Positions 21,481 to 33,866 of a stretch of 64,000 nucleotides of DNA are shown in pieces. The DNA comes from Platerodrilus igneus (Eukaryota > Arthropoda > Insecta > Coleoptera > Lycidae), in assembly GCA_036346225.1 (NCBI GenBank), contig JARFIW010000139.1, positions 1,426,001-1,490,000 of the forward strand, written 5' to 3'. Position 1 is the stretch's first letter; each line of letters begins with the position of its first letter. Made by a program: the position numbers and the translations under genes. The notes below the pieces were generated by a model. It did no database searches. It saw only the letters and a list, made by a program, of their open reading frames with translations, and was not told the origin of the DNA.

Positions 21481-24400
21481 CTAAAATATAGATAAAGAGC
21501 GTCACCGTATTTTTCAATACAACGACATACGAAGCCTGTACTTGTATTAGGGGAATGCGGAAACCTGAAATCTACGCCGCTTGTGTAGCCACAAAAAACC
21601 TAAATATTCATCTTGGAAAGCCCTTACCAAAATATCAATTGCCAGATGTATTACAGATGTCTCGGCTTAAACTGTGAACAAACAAATACTCAACATGGAC
21701 ACCGTTTGTGTCCTTAAAAATATTCACCAGAAATAATATAATTGAATTTAAGTTCCAAAAATATATACACTCAGGGTATTTGTTATCATAAGATAGAATA
21801 AATCTTTTGCTAATTAAGAACCTATAAATTTCACTTGTATTTTTAATAATAAAAGAGTTAAGCAAAAATAAATTCTATTCAATTAAATTGTTTTAGCTTG
21901 TTTCAACATTAACGTTTTCAACAAAAATTTACATGAAAAGAAACTAGTATGGTTCTGTCTTCAAAAAAAAACACAAAGATCTCTAAATTGAATACTGCTA
22001 CGTAAGGTTACTGTAAGGTATATGCTTTCTTAATAATTCATATTTCAAATTTTAATTATAGTCATCAGTAGTACTACGGTCAACTTTACAAGTGAGAAAT
22101 TAGATTATTTTATGTCTTATAAAAATGTATCATTCAAACAAAAGTTAGTTTTACTTTATATCTTACAAAAAAATTCATCATGTTCTTTAAAATTAAATTA
22201 CATGACCTCAAAATAACCAAAGATATTTTTAATGTAACGCAAAATAACATGTGGTAATTATGTTGAATAACTAAATATTTTTGACATCATATGTCAATAA
22301 CAATTTTTTTAGTGAAGCCAGCACTGTCTGTTTGTGAAACAAATATGATAGGTAAACTACGTAGCCATCTTTAAAATTTTTGTAAAGTTGCAAGAATAGA
22401 ACGGAATCTTTCTGTTCTAAATGAATTTTAAGATAACTAAATCAAAGTAAAATTTCAACCTTCGATCATACGTAAAACATTTAAATAAATACAACTTAAA
22501 TTAAAGGTTAAATGTCACTCACGTGCCGAAGTACAGTTCAATCAAAAAAACTTGAACGTTTAGGCCAGAACCAAATAACACCAGATGTCGACGATCCCAT
22601 GTACATCTGAGATGCACGCAATATGAAAACATACCATTATGTTGTATTTTACGTTGGAATTATAAAAGACCTTCAGAACAAAATATTATCCAACCAAACC
22701 AAATCTCCATTAAGTATGTCCAATTATTTTCTAAATTTCAAACTAAATATTGATTTCAGTAGTATTACACTACGAAAAACGAATTAATAAATTTTATCTA
22801 ATTAATTATACCAACTGTTTTAATGATGGGAGCTTCGATCTTCTTCGGTCTGCAGGAATCAACTAACTTTGCTGATGGTGGAATACAGAATAAAACCATC
22901 ACCAAAAGCCGTCAGGAACCACATTCAGACACGAAGGTATTCGCTAATCAGCTTCTTTTAAGAACTCTATTGCAGGCCACGTGTCTGAGCATATTGACTT
23001 TTCTATGCTTCGAAGATCTGCTTATTCCTTCAAGCGCTAAACGAAAAGTGATTTGAAATGACAGACAAACGATTTGTATTGTAGAAACTTAGACATCAAA
23101 AGTGAAGGAGCGCATAATCCATTATATACTTTATAAATTATTTTAAGTGATCAGACAATTATAAATTATCTTTTTATCTTATTGAAACATGATATTAGAT
23201 TTATAAGGAAAGTGTAACTGAGTAAAAAAATACGTTACAACCTGAATAACAATTTATATCAACATGCTTTCCTTTATGATATCGAGTAGGCAGGAATAGA
23301 GAACATGCAAAACAATAAAGATTCGTACCAAATATTAGAAATGGATATACATAACATTCGATACTAAACACATTAAACCTCTATTAAATTGAATCAAATA
23401 AAACACCAACAATGTTTTGAAATAACTAAAAATAACAAATGTTAATTTCCGATCATAGAATGCAATATTGAGACAAAATCAATGTAATATTAATACCGGA
23501 AGCTATAACTCTTACAATATCTTAAAACAGTTTACATAGTTTCATAGAGAATTCGTAATCAATAAAATAACCGAAAAAACTAGTTTCTTTTTTGGATTGA
23601 CTTCTGAACATTGTTTTTGGCTAGAGGTTTGGCACTGCCTATTCTCCGTTACTAGGGTTACACAGTGTAAGAACTCACTGCGATACCAGCACGAGAAATT
23701 AATACGCTCTGTTGACTGGAAACAATTTTTTTCAAGGTAGAAAATGGCTATGCACAGAGGTAGGTGAATATATAAAAAATTAACTAATACAAAGCTACTT
23801 TCCGTATGTACCAATATTTTTCTTGCGGATCGGTTTCTGTAATTCTTCCGAATGCTCTGGCTTTCAAAAATATGTCGCATCTCAGTTTAATATTTTCATC
23901 CTCGAGCACAACAAATACAGTATTAATTAAGTGTCCTATTTTAACAGGCACACTGTCAGTGTTAACATTTTTGTAAAAAAGGAACACTCGGAATAAGCCT
24001 TAAAGTTGATGTACGGAAAGCGTATCTAGAAACAGGTATTATCTTAAGATGAATTATTTTATTTATATTAAAAAGTTGATTTTGAAATGTTACTGCATTG
24101 TATTGAATTATTGTTCTTTTCCTAAAATTAATTTTTTGTTAGTTATTGATTTTTGAATAATTCTTTTATTATACATTATTAGTAATATGAAGGAATTAAA
24201 AAAACATTAAATATATAAAGAAGTTTGTTACCTTCATTTTCGGCAATAATTGGTTATTTTATTTACACAAATTCCTTTTCTAGTATTAAATTCCCCAACA
24301 ATACCCGATATATTGTACCTGTTCAGATAAGTTCGTTTTACCATAATTTTCAACTCAAATCCCTTGTTAATTCATTATCCGTTCGTATAAATTCCATGTC

Positions 24401-25107
24401 TATTGTTAAATCTTTCCGCATAATTAATAATAAATACTCTTTCTAAGAATTTCTCAACGTAAATCTAGTTGTTTTGAAACGACAAGTTTAGGCTACAATT
24501 AATTAGTCAAGATCCTGTTAGATATTCGTGAGCGCGTTATACCTTCCGATAACGTATAATTGCATTCTAGTGGGTTTCCCACCTAAAGATTCGTCAAAAT
24601 AATATATCCTACTATTCTCCGGTAAAACCGCGTTTTCCAGTTTTAATCGCGTTTCGATAACGCGGATGTTTGCTTTTCGAGTTCATGTTATTTTGAACAC
24701 CTTTTCAACTTTGATTCTGCAGCTTGTACGTAATGCACTTGTAAAAAAACTACCCGTTCTGTTACTCCAAGAGCGATGCACGTTTCTCCTCTATCAAATG
24801 TGTAGATTTGGTGTGTTTCGGTAAGCGCTCCTGAGTTGTTAATATTAGTAAGATTTTCCTTTTTTAGCTCTTAGCTGGAGGCCAAATTGCTTGTTACGAG
24901 CCCGATTATTCCTTGATATAGATCAACCGCTCTTGCATGTAGATCGCCGTTTCAGTTACGGTAGTAGCATAGTTGTTTCTGACTACCGCGGCGATGCTGT
25001 GTCAATTCGCTTCCAAGGGCTGACAAGATAAGTATTCCGACACAAGTATGTAACTTGTTTTCCTTTTCTAACATACCCAGGGATAAACCCAATCTGAAAT
25101 TAGATAC
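21481..25107. other. AT-rich interval, no recognised gene
   Basis: Short frames only. The best candidates are an unrecognised 77-codon frame at 22823-23056 and a minus-strand frame at 23784-23987, listed separately. A GC-richer patch at 24500-25030 shows no coherent frame. Confidence 0.35.
23784..23987 (-). CDS. Unrecognised short open frame, possible exon or element scrap
   Basis: On the minus strand, 67 codons include TDSVPVKIGHLINTVFVVLE and DPQEKYWYIRKVALY. The composition is protein-like (few low-complexity runs, a balance of charged and hydrophobic residues) in contrast to the surrounding AT-rich frames. No ATG in a good context, no family recognised. It could be the C-terminus of a transposon protein. 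Confidence 0.25.
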   Translation of the reverse strand: MFLFYKNVNTDSVPVKIGHLINTVFVVLEDENIKLRCDIFLKARAFGRITETDPQEKYWYIRKVALY

Positions 25108-25360
25108 GCTAATGTTTGTTCTGGTAAAATCCTTACTATAAAAGTTTCGAACTTTAATGCTTTTACTTTTTGTACCTAACCCATCTGCTTATACAAAAGT
25201 ATCAGCAGTATTCTTTTTTACTGATTAGAGTTATAACAAATGCTTCATATGATAAAATCCTTACTAGAAAGGTTTCTGAATTTAATGTTTTTTAATTAAC
25301 CCATCCGCTTATACGAAAGTATCAGCGTTATTCATTTGTTACTGATTAGATTTATTGCAT
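25108..25360. repeat. Tandem duplication, ~130-bp unit
   Basis: TAAAATCCTTACTA, TAACCCATC, GCTTATAC(A/G)AAAGTATCAGC and TTACTGATTAGA occur in the same order twice, at 25125-25230 and 25254-25350. Noncoding. Confidence 0.65.
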
Positions 25361-26109
25361 GTTAGCTACGAATTGCGCACTTCGTGGGACAATTAGTGAA
25401 TTTGTCCATAGAGTAAAATTGTTTTATTAAATAGTAACCTTAGTTAATTTTGTTTTGCTGTTTTGATAAAAACTTCTATATTTGTGTTTTTTTATTGTAA
25501 ATAGAAAATCGTTGGCAATGTATTATTTTTGTGTTGCTAGGAACCCCTTCCCTCTCCGCATTGGTAGTTAGCCTGGTATATCTACGTTTTCTCCCGGCTA
25601 CGTCATGATACGAAGCAAGTTTTAATTATGAAGGTAGACATAGACAATTTAAAGAAAGGAGCTGGTGAAATTCAAGGAGATAGCTTTGGGTGTGATAGTA
25701 GCCTTGTTTCTTTAAAATAGTTCTCTAACTTTTCTGGAGATGGGAAAATTAATCGCAAAATATTTTTAAATAATTTAAAAGTTGTTGCACCGACCCCTTA
25801 GTGTTGAATTACAGAAATGAAATGTAGACACGTGAGTGGCAAAGAGCAACGCGAAAATTTGATTTAGGTTGGTGATGATGAAGATAAGCACGCACTTTCA
25901 ATATGAACAGAAAATTTTTAACTATTGCTGGGGGGATAATAAACAACATTAAATTAGAAATAATTTATTAATGGGGAAATTTAATGACATCTGGGATACG
26001 TCGCAAAGAAAATGCATGAGAAAAGATAGTCACTAAGTACACGAAACAGAAACGCACAACAGAAAATTGCTAGGAATTTTTTTCACGATTATAAATTTAA
26101 TTATTCAAA

Positions 26110-26393
26110 ATAAATGAGTTAATACGCTAGTTGATACTGGAGCGGAAACCAGTTTGATCTCGGAAAATTTTATAATACAACATAAAAATGTGTTAATAGA
26201 AAATATGATACCTTTAAAGAAAAATAATTTAATAGTGCCGAAAATAAAATTTTGCAACAATTATCAGTATGGTAATTCTGAACCTAAAAATAGGGAGCAA
26301 CATGCATTTTTGATTGTACCAGGGCTCAAGTTAAAGTGTATGATAGTGATGGATTTAATAAAATTGATGTGCTATCTTTGCACGAAGGTTTAA
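26110..26393 (+). pseudogene. Gypsy-type aspartic protease fragment
   Basis: The open frame includes NTLVDTGAETSLISENF, the DTGA active-site loop of retroviral-type aspartic proteases. About 60 codons later it has FLIVPGLKLKCMIVMDLIKL, which fits the C-terminal 'xILGxDxL' strand (here MIVMDL). The spacing fits a Ty3/gypsy protease. Neighbouring gag and reverse transcriptase are not readable. Confidence 0.7.
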
Positions 26394-26734
26394 GGGTTAT
26401 TATGAGCTGATACTAAACCTGAGGTAAAGTAAATATGGAAGGAAAGCCCTATTACTTTATAGAGTAATATTGTCTGTAAATATTAATCTGAGTAATTTTT
26501 TATTCAAAATAAATTACGAAAGGTATTAGTTCATAAAAGCATTATACATAATGTATTAAAAATGCGTAAACGTAGATTTTTAATTGTGATTTAGCGTGTA
26601 TAATTTTATTAGGAGTCTGTAATAAATGTATGTGATTTTTTTGTACGTTATTTTTTTTGGGTGTTAGAGGAATGGTAGAACGAAGCTGAGCAGCCGTGGC
26701 ATGTATTTCTTTTGAGAATTTCAGGCGCAGGATA

Positions 26735-27165
26735 TAAACGCTTCATCAGCTCCTGAGTTAGCGGCAAATCAGAGGTACCCCGTAAGTTATTTAAAGTTTT
26801 TTTGTGTAAGCAGTCTTCCATGAAGACAGTTCTCAGAATTTATGACTTCTAAAGTTGGGGTATGAAGCTCGTAGTATTTTTAATAAGAGCTTAAATTTAG
26901 AGCAAATTATAGCGCCCAAACAGAGGGACTTTTTGCATTTCAGAAGCCCCAACTTCGCAACAATTTATGGACGCCCAAAAAATGGGGTTCATACAGGCTT
27001 GAGTTCGCAGCAATTAGTAACCAGACTTCAGCGACCATGTGAGTTCGCAGCATTTAATATCAACGCTTCATGAGCTCCTGAGTTAGCAGCAAATTAGTGG
27101 CACCCAGAGTGTAAGTTATTTTAAGGTTTTTTTTATTAAGCAGTCTTAAATCGAAGCGTAAATTC
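26735..27165. repeat. Imperfect direct repeat, ~315-bp spacing
   Basis: The phrases CTTCAT(C/G)AGCTCCTGAGTTAG, GCAAAT(C/T)AG, GTAAGTTATTT and AAGCAGTCTT occur in that order at 26740-26815 and again at 27065-27150. It lies downstream of the gypsy protease fragment. Confidence 0.6.
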
Positions 27166-27844
27166 AGGGCAATTATAGCACCTAAAGTGAAAAGCCCGTA
27201 GAAAGGAAATTTGCATATATATAATACGTGGATTTATAGGAAATAATAGGTGTTAGAAAGCTAAAATAATTAGTTATTGCAAGGGCAACTCATGTATATA
27301 AGGGTCAAGTAGAGTTTAAGACGTTTATCCAAAAGATAGGATAAGAATTTACCAATTTTTATTAAATATTAGGGTTAATTGTATGTAGTTGTAAAATTCA
27401 CTGTAAATATTAATTATTATTAGGTAGGAAACTTAATTTCGTAAAGCATAGTTTCATAAATAGGCGGGAAACGTAGATCCGTAAAGCGTAGTTAAGATGT
27501 TAAAATGAAATAGCGTGTAAATTTGTTAATACGAAAGCTTTTATGTTTGTAGCATAAAAATCGATAATTGAAGAGAGTGTATTTATTTGGTAACGCTTAT
27601 TAAAAGCGTGAATTATTTATTTGTATAGCTTAGTGTAAAATAAAGCGAGAACAGGTATAATATTTTTAGAAAAGTTTAGCATAGCAAGCACGGTTATTGT
27701 ATCGAGTCTACAGCTTGTCAACAAGTATAAGGTTCCCGATAAAAGACCGTTGAGAAACAAACACAGGTCTATGTTAGATAAAATGTTACACAGTACGTAC
27801 GAAAACATCAATAATGTAAAGAAAAACACTGTATTTTATATAAA

Positions 27845-27862
27845 GTAGCAAAGAAGGGGAGA
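27845..27862 (+). other. Polypurine-tract-like sequence
   Basis: GCAAAGAAGGGGAGATAA sits upstream of the LTR-like region and resembles the polypurine tract preceding gypsy 3' LTRs. Supported only by position. Confidence 0.3.
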
Positions 27863-28554
27863 TAATATATGGTTAGTTATCGTTGACTTTGAAACGTCTG
27901 TTAGACAAGGAAATTTAAAGGCAAATCTGCGCGACAGAGAGACGCAATGTGTTTTCTGAAGATATTGGTTGGAAAGGGAATCAGAAATCTATTAAAGAGT
28001 TGCCAACAGAATACGATTATTAGACTAGGTGAATAAGAGCAAGATAGACGATAGTATCGATCGTTTAGGTAGAACAGAGATTATGAATAGCGAGAATAGA
28101 AACAACAAGATATAACATAAGGGTTAGACAAAGATAAGAGAAAGGCATAACAAATGTTGAAAATTAAGAAAGGGAAAAGGCAGAAGATGGAAAATTTTAA
28201 ATGCAGGTTAGAGGGAAATGACAGATATTCGTGTGCATTAGAGGCGTGTTTTGGAGGCTAGAGTAGTTGGCAGTTATCCGCAGATTTCGCGGAAAGTGAC
28301 AGCCGTTGATAATTTTAATAAGGGTTTCTTCGTAAAACGTTTGTTTGTAACTGACAACTCCAAGATTTTTGCGACGGACTGAAAACGGTTGAGAATTTTA
28401 CCTGGAATAACTCATGGGTAATGGTTAGTTTGTGGAATTGAGCGACCGTTTATTGTTGTGTTGTGTATGGGTTTCTGGAACCGGTGGACGGTTTCAAAAC
28501 GTAACTAAGAAAGTGTGTTATAGGGGTGGTGAGAATAGATTTAAGGAGGCAGTT

Positions 28555-28640
28555 TTGGAGGCTATATAAACCCAGAGGAGGTAGTAAAGGCTCTTTTTTC
28601 CTTTCGATCTTCAACCAAGCTACTTACAAGTATAAATGTA
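28555..28640 (+). promoter_or_regulatory. LTR-like promoter with TATA box
   Basis: GGCTATATAAACCCAGAGG at ~28559 is followed about 35-60 bases on by a TCTTCAACCAAGC-like start region, a layout typical of an insect LTR promoter. Plausible but untested. Confidence 0.35.
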
Positions 28641-29769
28641 AATAAGTGAGTTTTGATTTTATTAAAAGTTAATATGCACAAGTTGGTGCAAAGTTAGATT
28701 GCTATTGTGAAGTATATAAAATCCTGTTAATAATCGAAGCTGAAAGCAAAGTAAGTAGAATTTTTACTACTTGTGGTTGTAGGCGTTTGGTGTACTCTGG
28801 GTACAAGTCAAGTATATGGATGGACCACTTGCAGATGTACGGGAGCATGAAAGTACCGTGCATGCGTAGCGGAAAAATCTGAATAGAAGCGTGCTGTTCC
28901 GGATGGTGAGAGGCCACCTAGAGAAATTTTTGAACGTGCAGTCGAGTGGGATGACTACGTTGCAGATGGTTTCCACGTAGAGCTGGTGGTGCTACAATCC
29001 AGGTAATTCAACCTTTATAAAACTTTTGCTTATTATGATTTTGTGGGTGATTATGACAATTTGGTGATTATTGGTGCATTTTATTGTATTGTAAGGACAT
29101 TTTATTTGACGATTTACCTTGAGAAAGGAGTATACGAAAAATTATTTATGTACTATTTGGTGGTATAAAATGAAGGTGTAATATTGGCTTTTTGTACAAA
29201 GTAAAAGGGTTTTTGGTAATTTCAGTGCAGTAGTTAGCACACAGGTAAAGAGAGGTTTTTACTATGAGCTCGTATGAGACCTGGGAGTTTAAAGTAAAGT
29301 TTAGGGATAAGCCCAGTTACTTTTGGTTAATTATTGATGTAATTAGAAAATTTTCCAAATTAGTTCATTTAAAATGACTTCTTTCAAAATTTATAATATG
29401 TTTTAATAAATATTCAAGATGTATGAGGAATCTAAAACTGAAAATTTTGAATAGCAACTTGATGTTGAAATAAATCGTGATGTACTTTTGAAGGTAAACT
29501 TTTATTTATTTAACCAGTAGGGTAGGATTTTCAGAGAACAAGTGATCAGTCGTGGCGAATATATTGAGGAAGCTAAAGGTTTTAGCGTCCGAATGGGAAA
29601 GCATTTTCAGAGGCTATTATGAATTGCAAGTCTAGGTGGTAGGGCTTCATTTTCAGGTAGGTGCAGGTATTTGTGACAACACAAATTATTCAGGGCGTTC
29701 TATCTAGGTAACCTACAGAGAATTATGACGGCCCAATGCTGGGGCTCGTTGGTTTCCAGAGAGTAATTC

Positions 29770-29770
<1 letters not shown>

Positions 29771-29810
<40 letters not shown>
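29771..29810. repeat. (TA)n microsatellite
   Basis: About twenty uninterrupted TA units. Confidence 0.95.
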
Positions 29811-29812
<2 letters not shown>

Positions 29813-32149
29813 CACACTTCAACACGCTCACACATATGTATGTACTGTACGTAAGTACTGAAGAGAATAACTGTCTATTTAGAAATACCTCATAAAATGC
29901 TTTTTAATTAAAATGTATTATAATTTTCATTCGCCAACATTGTGCCATTGGCAAAGAGAAAAGTAAATTCTCCAACTACATAAATTTATACAGTATTATT
30001 TGTTCATTAACTTTCAAAGTATTCTATTTAAATTTACACGTAACTACAAAGAGTCTAGACGCAGCTTTATAACTACCCCTTTCGAATATACACTCTCTGA
30101 ATGAAGCATAATTTAAATTAAAAAATTTTCTTATTACTTGTGTTTAAGTAGTAGACACTTTTCTTCTTAAATAATTTTGTTCTAAAATATTTAATAGTAA
30201 AAGTTATTACAACAATAATAAGAAAATAATAATTATGTTTACTGCAATCGCAAGGAGTGAGATTTGAGTCACAATACAAATTTAAGGAAATTCGGTAAGG
30301 ATACAAAGATATTCACAAAATTCGCTTTCGCCTTTTGGAAAAGAAACACATTAAACTAAACGAAAATGCGCATTCGTGTATAAGCTTACCTGAAATGCTC
30401 GAACTTCCAAATGCCTCTTTCTGGCTTTTCAGAATCCTGTGGAAAAGCGTCAACAAGCGCGATAGGAATTTATTTATTCGTATTTTAGTTTGATATAGTT
30501 TAGTACCGCATTTTCCGAGTTTTGCTTGAACGACTTTTCCACAAAAATATTAAATGGTTGATTTGTAAGAAAATTCTATTTATATATATATTTCGAAAAG
30601 ATGCACTACATTTTGTTTAACACGCGTGAAGAGGAAGCAAACTTTGTATCAACTTTGCACCATTGATGAAGGTAGTGTCGCAAAAATTAAGATTTTTATA
30701 TGAGTAATAAGTGCTAGAGTTTCTAATTAAAATCCCGCCACAAACAAGAAGCAGAAAACGGTGGAAAGCAAATGACTAACAACTAATTAAAGCGTGCTAA
30801 CACCTACATAATTCAGAACGCCTATCAAAGCAATTTCATTTCGAATTCGCAGCACAATTTATCAATATGGATTTGGAAATTATAATTGGAAATTTGTACA
30901 AAAATTTTAGGATATATATCCCTACTTTAAATCGCAAAAGTTTCTGTTTTATTTAATATATTTAGTGGAAAAACCGAGAACTAATTTATGACATGTCATT
31001 CTGATGGTGCACTACGACACTTTCCAAACAGATGCACTTACAGACGACGTACAAAGTGCAACGCTTTTGCCAAGCCGGAAATACTTCAACGTTACCGGAT
31101 CGGTCACCGGAACGAACTGCGGCTCCAGGTTGGCGATTGAGGTTCTGAACCCCGCCCGCTTGCGCATTTTCATCGATCTTTCTGGGATGAGCTGGCCTAC
31201 TAGATGTATTATACATGAAAACACTTGAAGGACATGGACCGACCTGCTCCGACTTAAGAGTTTTTTAATTATATGTCACAAAATTTTGGAGTTCATATTT
31301 AGGTCACCTATAGCGTTTCTGTAGGTAAAAACCTTAAAAATACATTTTCAAATATAAAATGTGTTGGAGGGTTTTAGCGACGAAGCAATCTAATCAAATC
31401 GAGAATTGCTTGAGAAAAATCTTAACACTATACGATCCCTTAGTGACTTGCAGCTCACTGAGATAAATGAAACCCATATTGGTTTATGAAACGTTACGCT
31501 TTGATTTCTCTAAGTCGTATAAATACAGATTGGAAAAATGGCGATTCCGAAGTTTGAGGAAGCAAAGAGAATCCTGTGTAAATAAATTTCCATCGGTTAT
31601 ATCTCAAACCCAATCTACAAAAATTTTGGCATCTTGTTATATTTGCACGAGTTGTTTCAAATCAGATTTCAATTTATTACATGCGTGATTGGAATTACAG
31701 TTTAGGAGAATGAGTCAAAGCACAACCACGTTTTGATTTTAGAATTTCTTTTCATATCTTTGGCGGTGCCGGATATTTCTTATACTCTATACTCTTTTGA
31801 TATGTACATTTAAATTTGCCAAATAAGCTGTTCAATGTAAACGCTTCTTGGCTTCGTTTTACTACCCGATCCACATCGTGAATCAAGCACAAGCAACCTT
31901 TTATTTTGCTTATGTGCGTTTAGACATTTATTACATTTGCTTCTACTTCGCGGCTTTGATTAGAGAATCGCATATCAGTAAAATATATAGTACAATAGAA
32001 CCCATACTGAGTTTTATACCAAAATTGAAACCAACCCTAAGAATATAAATAATTTTCTCAGTGGTACACTTGAATAGCTAAAAAGACAAGTTGTTTTTCG
32101 AATTTTTATTAATTTACCACAAGGAATTTAAAATCTTTAAGAATAGCAG
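29811..32149. other. AT-rich interval, one GC-richer patch
   Basis: No recognised gene. A GC-richer stretch at 31000-31230 is described separately. The rest has only short low-complexity frames. Confidence 0.35.
31010..31215 (-). CDS. Candidate exon, function unknown
   Basis: A GC-rich island in AT-rich DNA that is open in more than one frame. On the minus strand, TCATCCCAG precedes AAAGATCGATG (acceptor-like), and CGTCGTCT is followed by GTAAGTGC (donor-like). The frame between them reads SIANLEPQFVPVTDPVTLKY. The plus strand is also open, with SVTGTNCGSRLAIEVLNPAR. I cannot tell which strand, if either, is coded. Confidence 0.25.
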
Positions 32150-32344
32150 TAGATGGTTGATGGGAATTCCACCGCCACATTTTCTCCAGAATCCCACATT
32201 TCCTCACACATCTGGACCAATTAACATGTAAATTCCCAAAAGGAGGAAATGTGGAAATGAATCTCCTCCTGCTCTCCTTCTTGCTCTCCTCCTTGCTCGG
32301 ACACCCCCAACCATTTTGATTACGTCACACCCGCATTCTTTCCA

Positions 32345-33310
32345 CCCGCGAGATAAATCTTTCTCCGCATTTCCACCCACGAAATAAACCTATCTTGTTT
32401 GGCATCAATTAATATTAAATTTTTCTCAGCTACCCAAATCTCTAGGAATTTTTCAGATATCATCACCCCCGAGGGAGCTAGCCCAATTTTAAGATTTCTT
32501 ATTTGTAGCGACTTTTGAGCGTTCTTATAAATTTTTTTAGTCATGCGATACATCCTGTTAGTCTAGAATTTTACGCAGAATCCGAATCTGCAAACAGATC
32601 TAATATCCGACTACGCCCTGCAAAGTTATACCCCTTTAAAGCTCCCAAACCTCTAAATTTTGCTCTTTGCTCCCACATCTGAACCAAATAGTTTTCTTCG
32701 ACTAGCCATTGCATTTTTCGAGATAAACCTATCTTGTTTGGTATAAATTAACATTAGATTTTTTTCAGCTACCCGAATCTCTAGGAATTTTTCAGATATC
32801 ATCACCCCCAAGGGAGCTACCCTGATTTTAAGATTTCTTACCAGTTACGATTTCCGACCGTCCTTAAACATTTTTTTAGTCATGCGATGCATTAAATTAG
32901 CTTAGAATTTTACGCAGAATTCGAATCTGTAAACAGATTTAAAATTGGACTACTCCTTACAAAGTTACACACATACCTTCTAGCGAGCATACAGCGACCG
33001 TACCACTACTCGCTTTTAATGTTACACCATACTTTCTATCTTGTTTAGCTCATCTTTCGAGATAAAAGTACTTTGCTTGGTATCAATTAATATTAGAATA
33101 TTCTCAGCTACACAAATCTCTTTAAACTTTTTAGATAGCGCCATCCCCCAGAGAGCTACCCCAATTTTAAGATTTTTTGCTGGTAGCGATTTCTGACTGT
33201 CGTTATAAATTTTTTATACATGTAGCACATCTTGTTAGTCTAGAATTTTATGCACAATCCGAATATCTAAATAGATTTAAAATCGAACCACCCCTTACCA
33301 CTTTACACAC
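32345..33310. repeat. Three tandem ~350-bp units
   Basis: Units start near 32350, 32712 and 33057. Each carries, in order, GAGATAAA, a TTGTTTGGTAT-like phrase, CTCTAGGAATTTTTCAGAT, GGGAGCTA, TTTTAAGATTTCTT, a TTTTTTTAGTCATGCGA-like phrase, TAGAATTTTACGCAGAAT, and a final AAAGTTACAC. Divergence between units is roughly 15-25% by eye. Parts of the same unit recur once at 59250-59380, on the far side of the nested insertion. Confidence 0.8.
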
Positions 33311-33472
33311 ACCCTCTAAATTATAACTTTCCTGCAGCTCATACCTAAAAGAAAATCTAAAAACAATTCTTAAAACTTTTTATTAGAAATAATTTTTACT
33401 AATACAGTTTAAATTTGTAAACCACATTTCTAAATACATATTCACAATTTTTTATTCTTAACCTAGAACTTC

Positions 33473-33866
33473 TCATATCGGCTTATACTTATTAATATTT
33501 ATTTCTAAATAGAGCACCTTTTCCAAAGACCAACCGGACCCGCATGTTTCAAATTCCTCTGATTTTGATCTTATGGTTTCGCTTAAGACCTCGTACATAT
33601 TTTCCAGATTACTAGAAGACGTTATAACCACATTTTTTGTGTTAAAGGATTTCACGTCCTCTACACCCTCTGCCGCAGCCATTTTGGTGTAAACGCCGTA
33701 GAGTTCGCAGTAGACTTTAATTGCTGTATGTTGTATTCTTTTTTCATTTATTAATCGAATAAATCGCTCTTTCTGCTTCCAAAGAAACTCGGACACTCCA
33801 TCGTCGACACTGGCGTTCTTTATGCGATAGCTAGCCATACGGTTGTTAAACGCTGTACTAACCATT
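33473..33866 (-). pseudogene. Polinton-type DNA polymerase B N-terminal module, downstream half
   Basis: The 130-codon frame has NNRMASYRIKN near its start, SFNTKNVVI in the middle and CGSGWSLEKVLYLEININKY at its end. These are the conserved phrases of the N-terminal region of protein-primed PolB in Polinton/adintovirus-like elements (consensus 'KSFxTKN', 'xDSGWxLxxIxxLxVNINKxNP'). The frame stops after NKYKPI, where other members run on to the 'GSSY' segment and the exonuclease. It begins exactly at a 13-bp duplication shared with 56890-56902 and is in phase with the zinc-finger frame there. I infer that the two were one ORF before the LINE inserted. Confidence 0.75.
33854..33866. repeat. 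LINE target-site duplication, left copy
   Basis: TGTACTAACCATT here equals 56890-56902. The flanking bases differ on both sides, so the match is exactly 13 bp. Confidence 0.85.

Larger units (their letters stand above)
25600..29760 (+). mobile_element. Decayed gypsy-like LTR element
   Basis: A clear retroviral-type protease lies at 26110-26380. Downstream are a purine-rich AAAGAAGGGGAGATAA tract near 27848, and then a region with a TATA box (GCTATATAAACCCAGAGG at 28561) and splice-donor-like CCAGGTAATT at 29000, as in an LTR plus leader. No reverse transcriptase could be found, so most of pol is deleted or scrambled. The limits are approximate. Confidence 0.4.

Noticed and set aside
22823..23056. 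77-codon plus-strand frame
   Set aside because: No motif, no neighbours, length within chance in this region.
29275..29400. Integrase-like phrase SYFWLIIDVIRKFSKLVHLK
   Set aside because: Too short and followed by stops; no DDE residues visible. It may be a scrap but I cannot support it.
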